A stretch of 64,000 bases of DNA from Arthonia radiata (lineage: Eukaryota; Ascomycota; Arthoniomycetes; Arthoniales; Arthoniaceae), in assembly GCA_002989075.1 (NCBI GenBank), contig PSQN01000013.1, positions 1,150,379 to 1,214,378 of the forward strand, read 5' to 3'. Shown here one piece after another: positions 43,164 through 53,731 of this stretch (position 1 is its first letter; each line of letters begins with the position of its first letter). The position numbers were made by a program, and so were the translations under genes. A model generated the notes under the pieces. It did no database searches. It was not told the DNA's origin and saw nothing but the letters and a program-made list of their open reading frames with translations.

Positions 43164-43788
43164 TCACAGTAAAGCGTACGCCGCAGCAGCAACCGCAGCA
43201 CCAGCCATGGCGCCAGCGGACTGAAGTGGTTGTGCGGCCGCGGTGAAGTATGTTGCTTGTGGACCCATCACGATGCTGGAGGAGGAGCTGGTCGTGGAGG
43301 AGCCTCCGCTTAAGCCGCCAAGGCCACCACCGCTCGAGGAGTTCGTGCCACCTGCAGCGGGCGTAGGTGAAGAGCCACCGGAAGACGAGGCTGGGCCGTA
43401 CTTGGCGCAAATCGCTTGGGTCGTGGAGAGAGTGTCTGTGGGGTTGTCAGCGCTCTGCTAAAAGTGCGCCATGAGACTTGGTGATTGTCCCGCTGGAGAA
43501 CTCACTAATTTGATCTTGCTGGTTCGTGCATTGCTGCATCACACATTGAGTGATGGGGTCACGGATCATGTCCTGGTTCTTCGGTAGACCTAGGTAAGGG
43601 TCAGCGCACTAATACCGGGAAAGTCGTCTGGTCAGCGCACATTGGCAGGTGTAGTCAGCAAGATCGCAGCCGGTCTTAGGCACATTCTGGATGAAGCAGG
43701 GAAGCGAGCATTGTGGCAGGTTGGTTGCATCTTGCGCCGCAGCGTAGGAAGCCGTCAAAGCGACGATGGCTCCGAGGTAGAATTGCAT
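43164..43788 (-). CDS. CFEM-domain, probably GPI-anchored surface protein
   Basis: CFEM proteins are fungal extracellular eight-Cys proteins; some bind haem, others act in adhesion or host interaction. Exon 1 is 43788-43641 and exon 2 starts at 43589; the 51-nt intron removes an in-frame stop. The second intron is less certain: the fit that keeps phase is exon 2 end 43502 and exon 3 43452-43164, giving 174 aa, but its donor (GTTCTC) is poor while a good GTGAGT four bases earlier is out of phase. A signal peptide (MQFYLGAIVALTASYAAAQ) precedes the CFEM Cys: LPQC, LPC, TGC, DYTCQC, ITQC, MQQC and AICAKYG. A Ser/Gly-rich spacer and a hydrophobic C-terminus (AGAAVAAAAYALL) fit a GPI signal. The CFEM Asp before YTC is present (CDLADYTC). 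Confidence 0.85.
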
Positions 43789-45176
43789 CTTGACTTTGGC
43801 GGCGTACGTGTTCCCTGGAAGGTATTGCTGACTTGACTGACGCGCACAGCAAGTAAATGAGTGAGCGACGAGGGGGTGACTTGGACAGGTGTATGTGCAG
43901 TCTCGTGCTTGTCAGACTGACGGCGGCGACGGGGGCGTTGAGACTTTATGTGGTGAGAACCAAGACGACGCCGCAGACGCTAACGGAAACTTCATCAAAT
44001 TGACTGTTGAAGCCGAGGGGTGCTGCAGGGAGGGGGCTCAAGTCTGCAAGGCTAGGCCCAAACCCGTTGTCCAATGGCCCTGTTGGTGCGGAGAAAGTCA
44101 CGCTTCTTCCCTACCCGGCAACCTCGATCAGGACACGAACACGACAATCATCCTAGAGGCCACACAGCTACTCGTCAGAAAAGCATGCTCCAGCGCCTTG
44201 CACGCATGAAATGCATGCTGTAACCACGAAAAGGCGCGGTTTGAAATGTATGAGACGGACAAGGTCCTCGATGCTTCCCCAAGGAGAGGTTCCGCGGTTC
44301 TGGGGTTATGTGCGGGATAGCCGCAGTTCTGGTACGCTTTGCTAATAAAGATGCCGCGCTTTTCTGGGCTCCCCAGGCTCTTTCTTCCTGTAAAAGTCCC
44401 TGTAACTGATGAGACTGATCTAGGATTGGCCGGCAGCGACTCTAGTGCCACACGTGAGTGAAGTTCTCGCGAATCTTTCAAATCGCCTCTTTTCAGATCG
44501 CAGATGTGACAAGCGCGCCCGAGCAGAAGGTTTGCTAGTGCAGACGGCAACAACAGGGGTGATCCAGAACTTTGTCTCAGACACAAACCTCACCATTCTC
44601 GTCGAACGTCCTCCTGCATCGTGCTTGAATCACAATGTTCAGGTCAGCAGCATGACAGTGCCAATGTAGAGATGTAGCAGCCTTGAGCGATGGCCCTAGT
44701 CCTCATAGACCTCGGAACCATTGAGGCCGGCAGGCAGTCTTTTGAATAGAAAAGGTTGGATGTGTATCAATACCTTACTCACGACGACTTCATCAAAGTG
44801 TCAAGGCTTGTAGAGCAGCTCTGCGGATGAGCTGACCCTGGTTCCTCGATTTAAAAAGGCGACGCCTCTGCACTGGATGGGTTGGAGCGGGCACAGCGCC
44901 CCGTACTCGTCCGCTAACAGCGGTCGAGCGTTCCCCAAACATAGGCGACGATGAAGATCGCATTCAATAAGGCTGCACCAGGAGAATCCCACACAAACAG
45001 CAAGAAGATTCCACCCGTTTCCGCTGTACGAAGGCAGGGTCTCGCTTCAGCGCCCCCTATGGTTCGTCAATACCTGCAGCGCTATCGAAGACTTCAATAT
45101 GGGACGAAAGGCGCTGCACTTGGTAGTGATGTACATAGTCTATCGGCTGGAGAACTTCATAATACAACCAACAAAT
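43789..45176. other. Intergenic
   Basis: About 1.4 kb. It includes the CFEM promoter and the 3' side of EMC3. Open frames such as 44586-44128 (minus) show no recognisable protein. Confidence 0.45.
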
Positions 45177-46135
45177 TTACTGTACACTCGCCAGCTTCTT
45201 CAACAGCCTCTGCTCAATCCCCAAACCCACCCACCTTGGCTCCAGCACCTCCAGATTCTCCGCTTCCGCATTAAACACCTTTTGCTCATCTTGCTGAGCC
45301 CCCAACATGCCCCCCATACCCTGCTGCGCCTGCATTTGCTGCATCTGCTGCGTCACCTGGCTCGCCGTATTGTTGCCACCCAGGATAAAGTTGTACACCG
45401 GCTGCAACCCAAACAGTGTCAAGAAGTACCACGACAGCGAGGACACCCACCGCACGTCGAGGTCGCGTGTGCCTACTCCAGATTGCAGCATCGATTTGAA
45501 TTGCGGTGTGAGGGGGAAGGGGAGTTTCACTACGTTATTGGTCAGCCTCCTTCGTCCTGTACGCAGGGTTATCCATAAGTGGACGTACATAGTACGAAGC
45601 CCGAGAAAAACGCATTGATCCACCCCATAATCAACGTCTGCGGCACCATCATGGCCACGTTCCCCTTCATCGCGCCCATCATGCCCTCCATAGCACTGGG
45701 GTCCGTCATCGGGTTCGGCCTCGGCTTGTTCTTCGCATCGGGGTCTGCCAAATAGCTTCCGTCACGAAACTTCTCGGTCAAGAAAGCTCTTCTGGCGGCG
45801 AAGGATGAAGGGGCCAGAACGGCGGCGTTGGCGCGCAGGTTGGCGCCGCGCATGAGGTTGCGCTGTTCGCGGAGTTTGGGGAGGGCGGCGGGTTTGGGCG
45901 CGGTTTGGAGGAGGATGGTGAGGTAGTGGCGGAGGATGCCTGTGAGAATCTGTGGGTTGTGAATGAATGATCAAAGAGGGTTGGCTGTGAAGGGAGCTTA
46001 CCATGACTGCGGTGATGGGCAGTAAGATCCACCAACTGCGTTACCGGTCAGCGTTTGTGTACCCTCGTATTTGCAGGGGTGATCGTACAAGAGGGCAGGA
46101 TCCCTCTTGATGGACTGATCCATCGGTTGTGCCAT
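45177..46135 (-). CDS. EMC3: ER membrane protein complex subunit 3
   Basis: EMC3 is the Oxa1/YidC-superfamily core of the EMC, which inserts tail-anchored and multipass proteins into the ER. Four exons: 46135-46089, 46035-46002, 45949-45589 and 45529-45177; 264 aa, the normal length. All junctions are GT...AG and in phase. The sequence reads IKRDPALFWWILLPITAVM, ILTGILRHYLTILLQ, then the positively charged cytosolic stretch LREQRNLMRGANLRANA. The second helix pair follows (MMVPQTLIMGWINAFFSGFV, then KLPFPLTPQFKSMLQSGV), then DVRWVSSLSWYFLTLFGL and a Gln/Met-rich segment. Exon 2 is only 34 nt. The gene is divergent to SPC2, with 257 bp between the two ATGs. Confidence 0.93.
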
Positions 46136-46392
46136 TTCAGCTATCTTCACAGCTGTCTTAGGATGATCGCGGGATTTCAGACGTGAACGCCGACCAGTTG
46201 AAAGAATATAAAATGCCAAGCCAGACACCCATCCGCGCTCTCAGCCCTACCAATTCCATACAACCATCAGCTCAAGAAACGCCAGACAACCGAAAAGACG
46301 CTCCTCTGGGCGCAAAGGCTTACTCGAACCCTTTTCAAAGCCAACTACCTGCTTCATAACCCCATCACGCGCAAGCCATAATTGAAACAGCC
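46136..46392. promoter_or_regulatory. Shared divergent promoter of EMC3 and SPC2
   Basis: The 257 bp between two head-to-head ATGs must hold both promoters. A TATA-like AATATAAAAT lies at about 46204-46213, better placed for the plus-strand gene. Both products act in the ER membrane, which makes co-regulation plausible but unproven. Confidence 0.55.
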
Positions 46393-47288
46393 ATGACCGA
46401 CGCCCCAAAGGTCCACCTCTACTCCCTCTCCGGTACAGCCCTCAAACAGCCATACACTCGCCCCTTCCCTTCCATCTTCCCGCAACTAGCTTCCTCTCCC
46501 AACCCGCCATCCTCAACCCTTTCCACACCACCCACTAACCCCACACAGAACTCAAAACAACCCTCGACGACCACCTCCCCCTCTACCTCTCCACCTCCAC
46601 AACCCCCTCCTCCGCGCCCCTCCCCCGCCCCAAACGCTTCACCCCCTCCCACACGCACACCTACATCCGCCTCGCCCTCGGCTACACCGCCGTCGCCATC
46701 GCCGCCTACATCTTCTACCTCGACTACTACCTCAAGATCAAATTCGTGGACATCAAGGGCACGACCGCCTTGGCAGTGGTCGCGTACTTCGTGCTAAATG
46801 GGTTATTGACGCTATGGCTGTGGTTCGGGGAGCGCGGGCTTGTCTTCGTGGGGAGCAGGGACAGCGGGGGTGAAAGAGTAGGGTTGAAAGTGCGCAGTCT
46901 GCCGCCGCATCGGAAGTACGATCCTGTCTACCGGATGATTGTCGAGTGGTCTGCTTCAAATGCAAGTCAAAGCGGGAGTAAAGAGTGCAAAGGCGAGTTT
47001 GCGCGGTTCTTTCGCGAGGATGGCGCGTTCGAGGCGGGCGCGTTTGAGGGGTGGGTGAGGGGGCAGGTGCCGCTGCTGAGTGGGTCGGTTGCGGACATGG
47101 CGGCAAATCAAGCAGACAAGACAGGCAAGGTGGATGGGATGGGCGCAATTGGCGGTGGAGTGGGTGGCGACAGGGTGAAGGCGGACGAAGATACGATTGT
47201 GCTCGGGGCGAGCGGCGGGAGCAGTCCGGCTGTGGAGACGCCGAAGAAGAGGGGACGGCCGCGGAAGGCGGATACGCCGAAGGCGTGA
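46393..47288 (+). CDS. SPC2: Signal peptidase complex subunit 2
   Basis: Non-catalytic subunit of the ER signal peptidase complex (SPCS2/SPC25 family), which links the peptidase to the translocon. Exons are 46393-46432 and 46549-47288; the 116-nt intron splits a Glu codon; 259 aa. The sequence begins MTDAPKVHLYSLSELKTTLD, typical of the family. The two conserved membrane segments follow: YIRLALGYTAVAIAAYIFYL, then DYYLKIKF, then VVAYFVLNGLLTLWLWF. The cytosolic part has PPHRKYDPVYRMIVEW and FARFFREDG. Most unusual is the C-terminus, TPKKRGRPRKADTPKA, a perfect AT-hook core (RGRP) on an ER protein; it may simply be a basic cytosolic tail. The gene is divergent to EMC3. Confidence 0.9.
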
Positions 47289-47690
47289 GAAAGGGGTTGA
47301 GGGAGGTTTGCATATTTCGTGGCGGTGATCGTAACAAAAGCCGACTTTCAACGGACGGAGCTAATGCAGGCGAAATGACTACAGAAAATACCTTATACTC
47401 AAAGCGCCTTCGATGGGTGACGATTTCGACAAGTGATAGCCTTAGCTGAGGTACGAGCGCGTGGAGTACTTCCAAGACAAGGATCAGTCACTTGGACGAA
47501 GTAGAGACGATGACTCAGTCGAACAAAAGAAACTTGTCGCTCTAAGTACACAGACACACAACCACCACGCCTCGACTAGTGGTTACAAAGGCTCTTTTCT
47601 AGTTTTGACAATTGTGCACCCTCTGCTCGCTTCACTGTCTTCTCAATGCTCGACCCATCCCATGCAACACCCACACTCTCAGCTCTCAAT
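47289..47690. other. Convergent intergenic gap
   Basis: About 400 bp between the SPC2 and ATP1 stops. No gene seen. Confidence 0.5.
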
Positions 47691-50006
47691 CTATGCCGTG
47701 AAGTTCTTCGTAAAGCTCGACACAGAGTTCTTGATCTTCTCCTCCAACTCCTTGCTCAACTGACCCTCCTTGTCAATCTGCTCCATGATGCTCGCCTCAT
47801 TCGTCTTCAAATGTTGCAAGTAGTCAGACTCCCACTGCAGGATCTTGTTGACGGGGACTGAATCGAGGTAACCATTGATACCAGCGTAGATGAGCGGCAC
47901 CATCTCGTTGACGGCCATTGGCGAGTACTGTTTCTGCTTGAGTAGCTCAGTCAATCGCTCACCGCGGCTCAAGGTCTGCTTGGTCGCAGCGTCCAAGTCG
48001 GAACCGAATTGCGCGAAGGCAGCGACCTCACGGTATTGGGCCAAGAAGAGCTTCAGGGAACCAGCGACTTGCTTCATGGCCTTGAGCTGGGCAGCGGAGC
48101 CGACACGGGACACGGACAGACCGACGTTGATGGCTGGGCGAATACCCTTGTAGAATAGCTCAGATTCCAAGAAGATTTGGCCGTCGGTAATGGAGATCAC
48201 GTTGGTGGGAATGTAGGCGGACACATCACCGCCCTGGGTCTCGATGATGGGTAGGGCGGTGAGCGAACCACCGCCGTGCTTGTCGCTCATCTTGGCAGCG
48301 CGCTCGAGCAGACGAGAGTGGAGGTAGAAGACACTGTAATCGTTAGCTTGATTTGCACATTGGGGGTTTGCATCTGAACTGACTCTCCGGGGTATGCCTC
48401 ACGCCCTGGGGGACGACGGAGCAGTAGAGACATCTGTCGGTAGGCGACGGCTTGCTTGGACAAGTCATCGTAGATGACAACCGCGTGTCGGCCGTTGTCT
48501 GTGATACCCACATGTCAGTACATTGTCTTCCGAGTCACAGAGCAGCTTCAGAAAGGATTGTATGAACAGCAGGACTCACCTCTAAACCATTCTCCTATGG
48601 AACTTTTTCATAGGCGCAATGTTAGCACAAAGATCTGGACAGCGGTCTCATAGGAGCTCTTCACGGTTAATTTACCCCTCTATTGGACGATGCCGGCCAG
48701 CAAGCCGCCGACACCACGATAGAAAAGCATGGGACCTAGAGCGTGGAGACTTTGAACTTACCAGCCAGTGAAAGGTGCAATGTATTGCAGTGGCGCAGCT
48801 TCTGAGGCAGTGGCCGCAACAATGACTGAGTATTTCATGGCGTCGTTCTCTTCAAGAGTCTTGACAAGCTGAGCGACAGTGGATCGCTTCTGACCGACGG
48901 CAACGTAGATACAGTAGAGCTTCTTCGTTTCGTCGTTTGTGACGTTCCATCTTCGCTGGTTCAGCATAGCGTCCAGAGCGACGGCAGTCTTTCCGGTTTG
49001 ACGATCGCCAATGATCAGCTCACGCTGGCCACGTCCAATCGGTACCATGGCATCGACGGACTTGAGACCAGTTTGTACGGGCTGGTTGACAGATCGACGG
49101 GGCAGGATACCAGGAGCCTTGAGTTGTGCACGGCGCTTCTCCGTTGTCTTGATCGGGCCCTTGCCATCGATGGGCTGGCCGAGAGCGTCAACGACACGAC
49201 CCAGCATTTCAGGGCCAACCGGTACGTCGACCTGGTGCGAGTGTAAGCATGGAGTTCATGGAACTGTTGGTCCTGTCTGAACTCACAATCTCTCCTGTTC
49301 GCTTCACAGTCTCTCCCTCTTTGACCAATCTGTCGGAACCGAACAACACGACACCGACTTGTCCAGCTTCAAGGTTCATGCACATGCCCTTGACGCCAGA
49401 AGCGAACCTATCAAGGATTAGAGGTGCTCATGGGATGACCTCAGCGCTGGTGAACGTACTCGACCAGCTCATCGGCTTGGACATTGCTCATGCCATGCAC
49501 ACGGGCAATACCATCACTGGGTGTCGCAGTCAGCTACCCTTGATCTCTCCACGATTGTTCTCATCACGGATGATGCCCGTTCAGAAGATCGTACCCGACT
49601 GAGAGGACGCGGCCGGTTTCGGCCAGACTCGCTTCCTCGGAAACGCCACGAATTCGTTGCTCGAGGATTGAAGAGACTTCGGTGGGAGATGCCTTCGCCT
49701 CAGCATAGCCACGAGTCTGCTTAGGCACGAAGTTGTATGCTGAAGGCGCGACGAAACGGCTCTGGTGAAAACTTTGTTAGCAAGGGACTCCTGGATGTTG
49801 ATGACGCGAGAAAACGGGTTGAGAATGCGCAGACGACATCGTGCAGCTCAAGCTCGTCTCTGGTGTTCCTAGAGACCCGTAACAATGCACTTCCAAGGTC
49901 CGCAGGGTGTTAAGGAAGCTTCGGATGCACGTACAGAAGCTACTCTACCACTGGTAGAGAGAGCCCCAACCGTCCGGCTGGACTGTCGCAGCGCGTTTCG
50001 GATCAT
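47691..50006 (-). CDS. ATP1: Mitochondrial F1 ATP synthase subunit alpha
   Basis: Non-catalytic nucleotide-binding alpha subunit of the F1 sector in the mitochondrial matrix. Eight exons: 50006-49935, 49761-49595, 49516-49460, 49407-49287, 49231-48762, 48602-48580, 48498-48384 and 48333-47691; 555 aa, as expected. All seven introns are GT...AG and keep phase; the largest are 173 and 159 nt. An Arg-rich presequence is followed by [20 protein letters not shown] and by [20 protein letters not shown]. The Walker A motif is GDRQTGKT (residues 214-221). [52 protein letters not shown] and [20 protein letters not shown] are all present. Exon 6 is only 23 nt and encodes CSIGEWFRD. Identity is certain. 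Confidence 0.97.
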
Positions 50007-50452
50007 TGTGGAGAATTAGGTAGAGTGACAGAGGCAGGCTGAAGAGCTTCGTTGCCTCCGATGAGTGCGAAAAGAGTGGAGAGTTGGGTCGGGTGGAACT
50101 GAAGAGCGCTGGATTGGATTGCCGATGAGCTGTGAGGTTTGAGAGCTCCTTAGATCACGTGCCTGGATGGCCCGTGCTTAGAGAGACACCAGAACAAACT
50201 GTCAAGAGATATCAATCCTTGGCGCCAGAGCAGCCCACTGAAGTAGTGCATTCACGGCTTTGATACCTGAGCAGATAGTAATATGCTTGTAACAACTCCG
50301 CTATAGGAGAAAATGGGTGGTATCTTTGATGTACAGTGTGCCTCCTTCCAACGCCATGCGACAATGATCATAGCACCTACGACAAATACATCGCTAATAT
50401 GGCGCTTTTTGTAAGAGTAACAATGTCACGCTCGACGACCTGGCAGCCTACA
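50007..50452. other. Intergenic, ATP1 promoter
   Basis: About 450 bp between the ATP1 start and the 3' end of the Rad53-like gene. No gene seen. Confidence 0.5.
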
Positions 50453-53400
50453 TTACTGCTTTGACTCTGAGTGCTTCTGAACTTCAAATGCTTTACCTTC
50501 CTTGCGCTGCCACTTAGCACCTTCCAGTCCAATCTCGACGGTAAATTTCAATGGCCGCTCATCGTTGGCTCCATGGGGAGGTCTAAACACTTCAACGACG
50601 TCGCCGTCGGCAAGTCGTCCGTAGTAACGACGACCTTTATCATCGTGGTTCAATAGTTTGCTGCCATTGACCCAAACTCCATTGCGGCTGCGTGTCAGTA
50701 TCAATAGACGTAACCCAGGAAGAGTCGTCCAGTCTTTCCCTTCTGCTTCTGCTTGAGGTGCGCCCGGCGCATCAAAAATCAGTTCGAGGGCCTGCTTTGG
50801 GATCCGCGTGTCATAAGCATTCGCGTAAGTGATCGTTGTTCCTCCCAGACGGCCCCATGTGGTTTGTCGCTCACTAAGCGCAAGATTAATGGACGCGAAA
50901 CTGTCTGGAGTGCTGACAAGCCGGCCCAGCCGAGGTTTAGGCTTGACGAAACCAGCATCGCTCTGACGAGCCCCAGCCGTAGCCTGCTCATCACCTAATA
51001 CTTGTAGCTGACCGTTCGCGTTCAGATCTGGCTCAGCGACATCAGTGCTCGTGTTTGCCGAGACGAAGTCGGCCTCCTCTCCCGACCGAAATGATGCCTG
51101 AACTGTCTCGGGCAACGAAGTTACCCCTTTGGTATCTGTTACAGGCTGAATGGCAAAGTCGTGACCAGATACTTCTGAAGCATACTCTACAGTATGCGTC
51201 GCTTCGTTGAACGGGTTCCAATATGATGAAGCCGTGATAGGCAGTGATATCTGGCGCTCTAGGGGTCTACGTGGACGAGGCGTCTTGTCAACGGATTGCG
51301 GCGAGTCTGTACTATTCGTCGTCTGCTGCAAGTGGCTGACAGGAGTCCGATCTTGAGGGTTCGAACCTGTATGATTCTGACCCGGCACGTCTGTATTTAC
51401 GTTTTGTGAGTTAGATGGTGTATGAGGTGCATCGACCATCTGCAGTTCTCGAACCAAGGCCGTCGTGCCAGATAAGCTGGTATTTGCAGCCTTGGAGTTG
51501 CCAAACCCGGCTATTGTCGGAGCATTTTCGTCGCCAGTGGTGTGAGACATCTCTAGACCCCAGTCCAAGATACGTGAATCGGCGTCTCCACTATTGTTCG
51601 AGCTATCGTTCCACGACCTCTGAGCGTCAGCTTGAGGGTCCCGATAACCTGCTTCAAATTGGCCAGTATGGGCGTTCAATGCGCCAGAGCTCTGTAGCGC
51701 CGCTTGACTGATCTCCCCAAATAGTCGAGGCGGACGCGATGGCCCAGCTGGCGCCGTGGCTGGCGGCGCATGGACACCAGTGTCTGTGAACAATGGAACT
51801 GACTCTCCAGCAAGCAGGAAAGAATCTTCGCCTCGTGCCCGCTTGGCTTCGGGCACTTCCATGGAGTCATCACTACCGACTGGATCTGCTTCTGTCGTCT
51901 CTTGTCGGTCTTTGATGCTCAAATGCGAGGCATCGATGTCAACCTCCTCATCTTCCTCGATCGCATGAAGCTGACTGCTCTGCCCCTCCTGTTCTGGCAG
52001 CCACTCGCCGTCATTTAACCACGGATGTCGCAAGCACTCGACCTCTGACGGCCGGGATCCAGGGTCCGTGTCGAGCATCAATAGCAGTAGATCGCAGGCA
52101 TCATCAGATGCACCGCATTCTTTGAGCGGTGTTGAGTCGATAGGACTTTGCATAATCTGATAGAACATGCCTTTGCCCTCTGCATCGACCACGCCCTCGA
52201 ATGGTGGTTTGCCACAAAGCGCTGTCCACAGAACGGCAGCGTAAGACCAGATGTCCACGAGCTGACTGTATGATCGACGACCTGGCGGCTGCCCTGTCGG
52301 TCGTCGTCGCTTTGGACGCTTGTCGGCGATGTACTTCTGGTAATGCGGGAATACTTCCGGAGCACAGTAAAGCAGTGTGCCACAAAACGTCTTCAGAAAC
52401 GTCTCGTTGTTCTTGACCACCTTGGACAATCCAAAATCTGTCAGTTTGACAACCAAGGGTACCTCAGTACACAGCAGGATGTTGTCCGGCTTGATGTCTC
52501 GATGCGTGATATTCTTATGGTGCAAATACTGCAATGCGTCCAAGATTTGTTTCGTCATGTCTCTCGCCGGATCTTCGGGCAGTATGCCGTGAGACTGCAT
52601 GTATCCTTGGAGGTCACCACCAGGAATATATTCCATGATGATGTACAAGTGATTTGTGGTCTCCACAAAGTCCATATACTGGACGATGTTATCATGTCGG
52701 AGTTCTTGCATGATGTTCATTTCGTTCTCAAGTCGGGTGTCGAGCTGGTTATTCTTCATGAACCGCTTCTTGTCCAGCTCTTTTGCAGCGAAGTACTCCC
52801 CTCCATAAGTCGTCGCAATATGATATACTGTTGCGAAAGCACCCTTGCCTAGCATGCCAATACAATTGTACTTGCCCCCGCCATCCCAGTGCATGGGCCA
52901 TCCTGAGGACAAGGTCTGTGGTGGGATAGCCTTCGAATTTGCTGGGCCAGCGAGAGGAGCAGCCATAACTGCACGAGCGTGGGCCTCTGGTACATTACCT
53001 CGTTGTGTGGCGATGGCTCTATCTCGGGCGATTTGAACGTGTTGTATGTATCTCCGGAAGTTCTCGGTGTACTGGACACTGCTTCGATCTCTGGCTGGTA
53101 CTCTCAAGATGAATTTAACAATCTCGTCCTGCGTTGGAGACAGTACTTCGATGACTGAGCCATGCGAGAGCATGCGTGAAGTGGGCGTCCTTTGTACAAG
53201 ACCTGCACGCTCCTTTCGCTTGCCTCCAAGTGGAGTGCCATCCACCACCGAGCCATTCGTTGACATGTCTTCTAGCATCAGAACCCCATTGTCGTTCAAA
53301 AATATCCTGAAATGCACGTTGCTGACGCGCTTTTGGTTTCCATGAGGGTCCAGATTAATGTCGCACTTATAGACGTTCCGTCCAAAGCAAAACCCCACGG

Positions 53401-53731
53401 CGGGATCATTTACGCGTGACGAGAACCTCATGGCGAGATCTCTGGGCCTCTCTGCGTTTGTAGATGGAGGCAGAATGAACGTGTCAGCTTCAGATGCCGC
53501 TGTTAAGCTTTCATCGTGAGCGTGAACTAGACCTTGGTTCTGGAGGACATGCTGGGAGTTGCGTCGTGCAGTATCAGCGACAATCTCAAAAGCAGCTAAT
53601 GAGCTTGGGTGGAGTATGCAAACGACGTCTGAGACATCTTGTTCACTAAGCCCGGAATTGTTGCGTCCAAGCCGGCGAGGATCCAGTCTCTCTTGTGTGG
53701 ATGGCTGCGTGGCTTGTTGGGTGGCGGCCAT
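50453..53731 (-). CDS. Rad53/Chk2-type FHA checkpoint kinase
   Basis: Ser/Thr kinase of the DNA-damage and replication checkpoint, with two FHA domains as in budding-yeast Rad53. Single exon, 1092 aa. FHA1 lies at residues ~112-190, with GRN (117-119), RVSNVHF and the STNG loop (157-160), which bind phospho-Thr. The kinase domain (~287-575) has GKGAFATVY, Lys317 in AAKELD, HRDIKPDN (410-417), DFG (432-434) and APEV. It has a basic insert (KRPKRRRPTGQPPGRRS) between APE and subdomain IX. A ~350-residue disordered Ser/Thr-rich linker leads to a C-terminal FHA2 (~930-1040; TWGRLGGTTI, RNGVWVNGSKL, DGDVVEVFRPP). All catalytic residues are intact. N. crassa MUS-59-like is the closest named fungal type I recall. 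Confidence 0.9.
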   Translation of the reverse strand: MAATQQATQPSTQERLDPRRLGRNNSGLSEQDVSDVVCILHPSSLAAFEIVADTARRNSQHVLQNQGLVHAHDESLTAASEADTFILPPSTNAERPRDLAMRFSSRVNDPAVGFCFGRNVYKCDINLDPHGNQKRVSNVHFRIFLNDNGVLMLEDMSTNGSVVDGTPLGGKRKERAGLVQRTPTSRMLSHGSVIEVLSPTQDEIVKFILRVPARDRSSVQYTENFRRYIQHVQIARDRAIATQRGNVPEAHARAVMAAPLAGPANSKAIPPQTLSSGWPMHWDGGGKYNCIGMLGKGAFATVYHIATTYGGEYFAAKELDKKRFMKNNQLDTRLENEMNIMQELRHDNIVQYMDFVETTNHLYIIMEYIPGGDLQGYMQSHGILPEDPARDMTKQILDALQYLHHKNITHRDIKPDNILLCTEVPLVVKLTDFGLSKVVKNNETFLKTFCGTLLYCAPEVFPHYQKYIADKRPKRRRPTGQPPGRRSYSQLVDIWSYAAVLWTALCGKPPFEGVVDAEGKGMFYQIMQSPIDSTPLKECGASDDACDLLLLMLDTDPGSRPSEVECLRHPWLNDGEWLPEQEGQSSQLHAIEEDEEVDIDASHLSIKDRQETTEADPVGSDDSMEVPEAKRARGEDSFLLAGESVPLFTDTGVHAPPATAPAGPSRPPRLFGEISQAALQSSGALNAHTGQFEAGYRDPQADAQRSWNDSSNNSGDADSRILDWGLEMSHTTGDENAPTIAGFGNSKAANTSLSGTTALVRELQMVDAPHTPSNSQNVNTDVPGQNHTGSNPQDRTPVSHLQQTTNSTDSPQSVDKTPRPRRPLERQISLPITASSYWNPFNEATHTVEYASEVSGHDFAIQPVTDTKGVTSLPETVQASFRSGEEADFVSANTSTDVAEPDLNANGQLQVLGDEQATAGARQSDAGFVKPKPRLGRLVSTPDSFASINLALSERQTTWGRLGGTTITYANAYDTRIPKQALELIFDAPGAPQAEAEGKDWTTLPGLRLLILTRSRNGVWVNGSKLLNHDDKGRRYYGRLADGDVVEVFRPPHGANDERPLKFTVEIGLEGAKWQRKEGKAFEVQKHSESKQ

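Noticed and set aside
44128-44586. 152-codon minus-strand frame
   Set aside because: No domain, signal peptide or conservation clue; likely chance.
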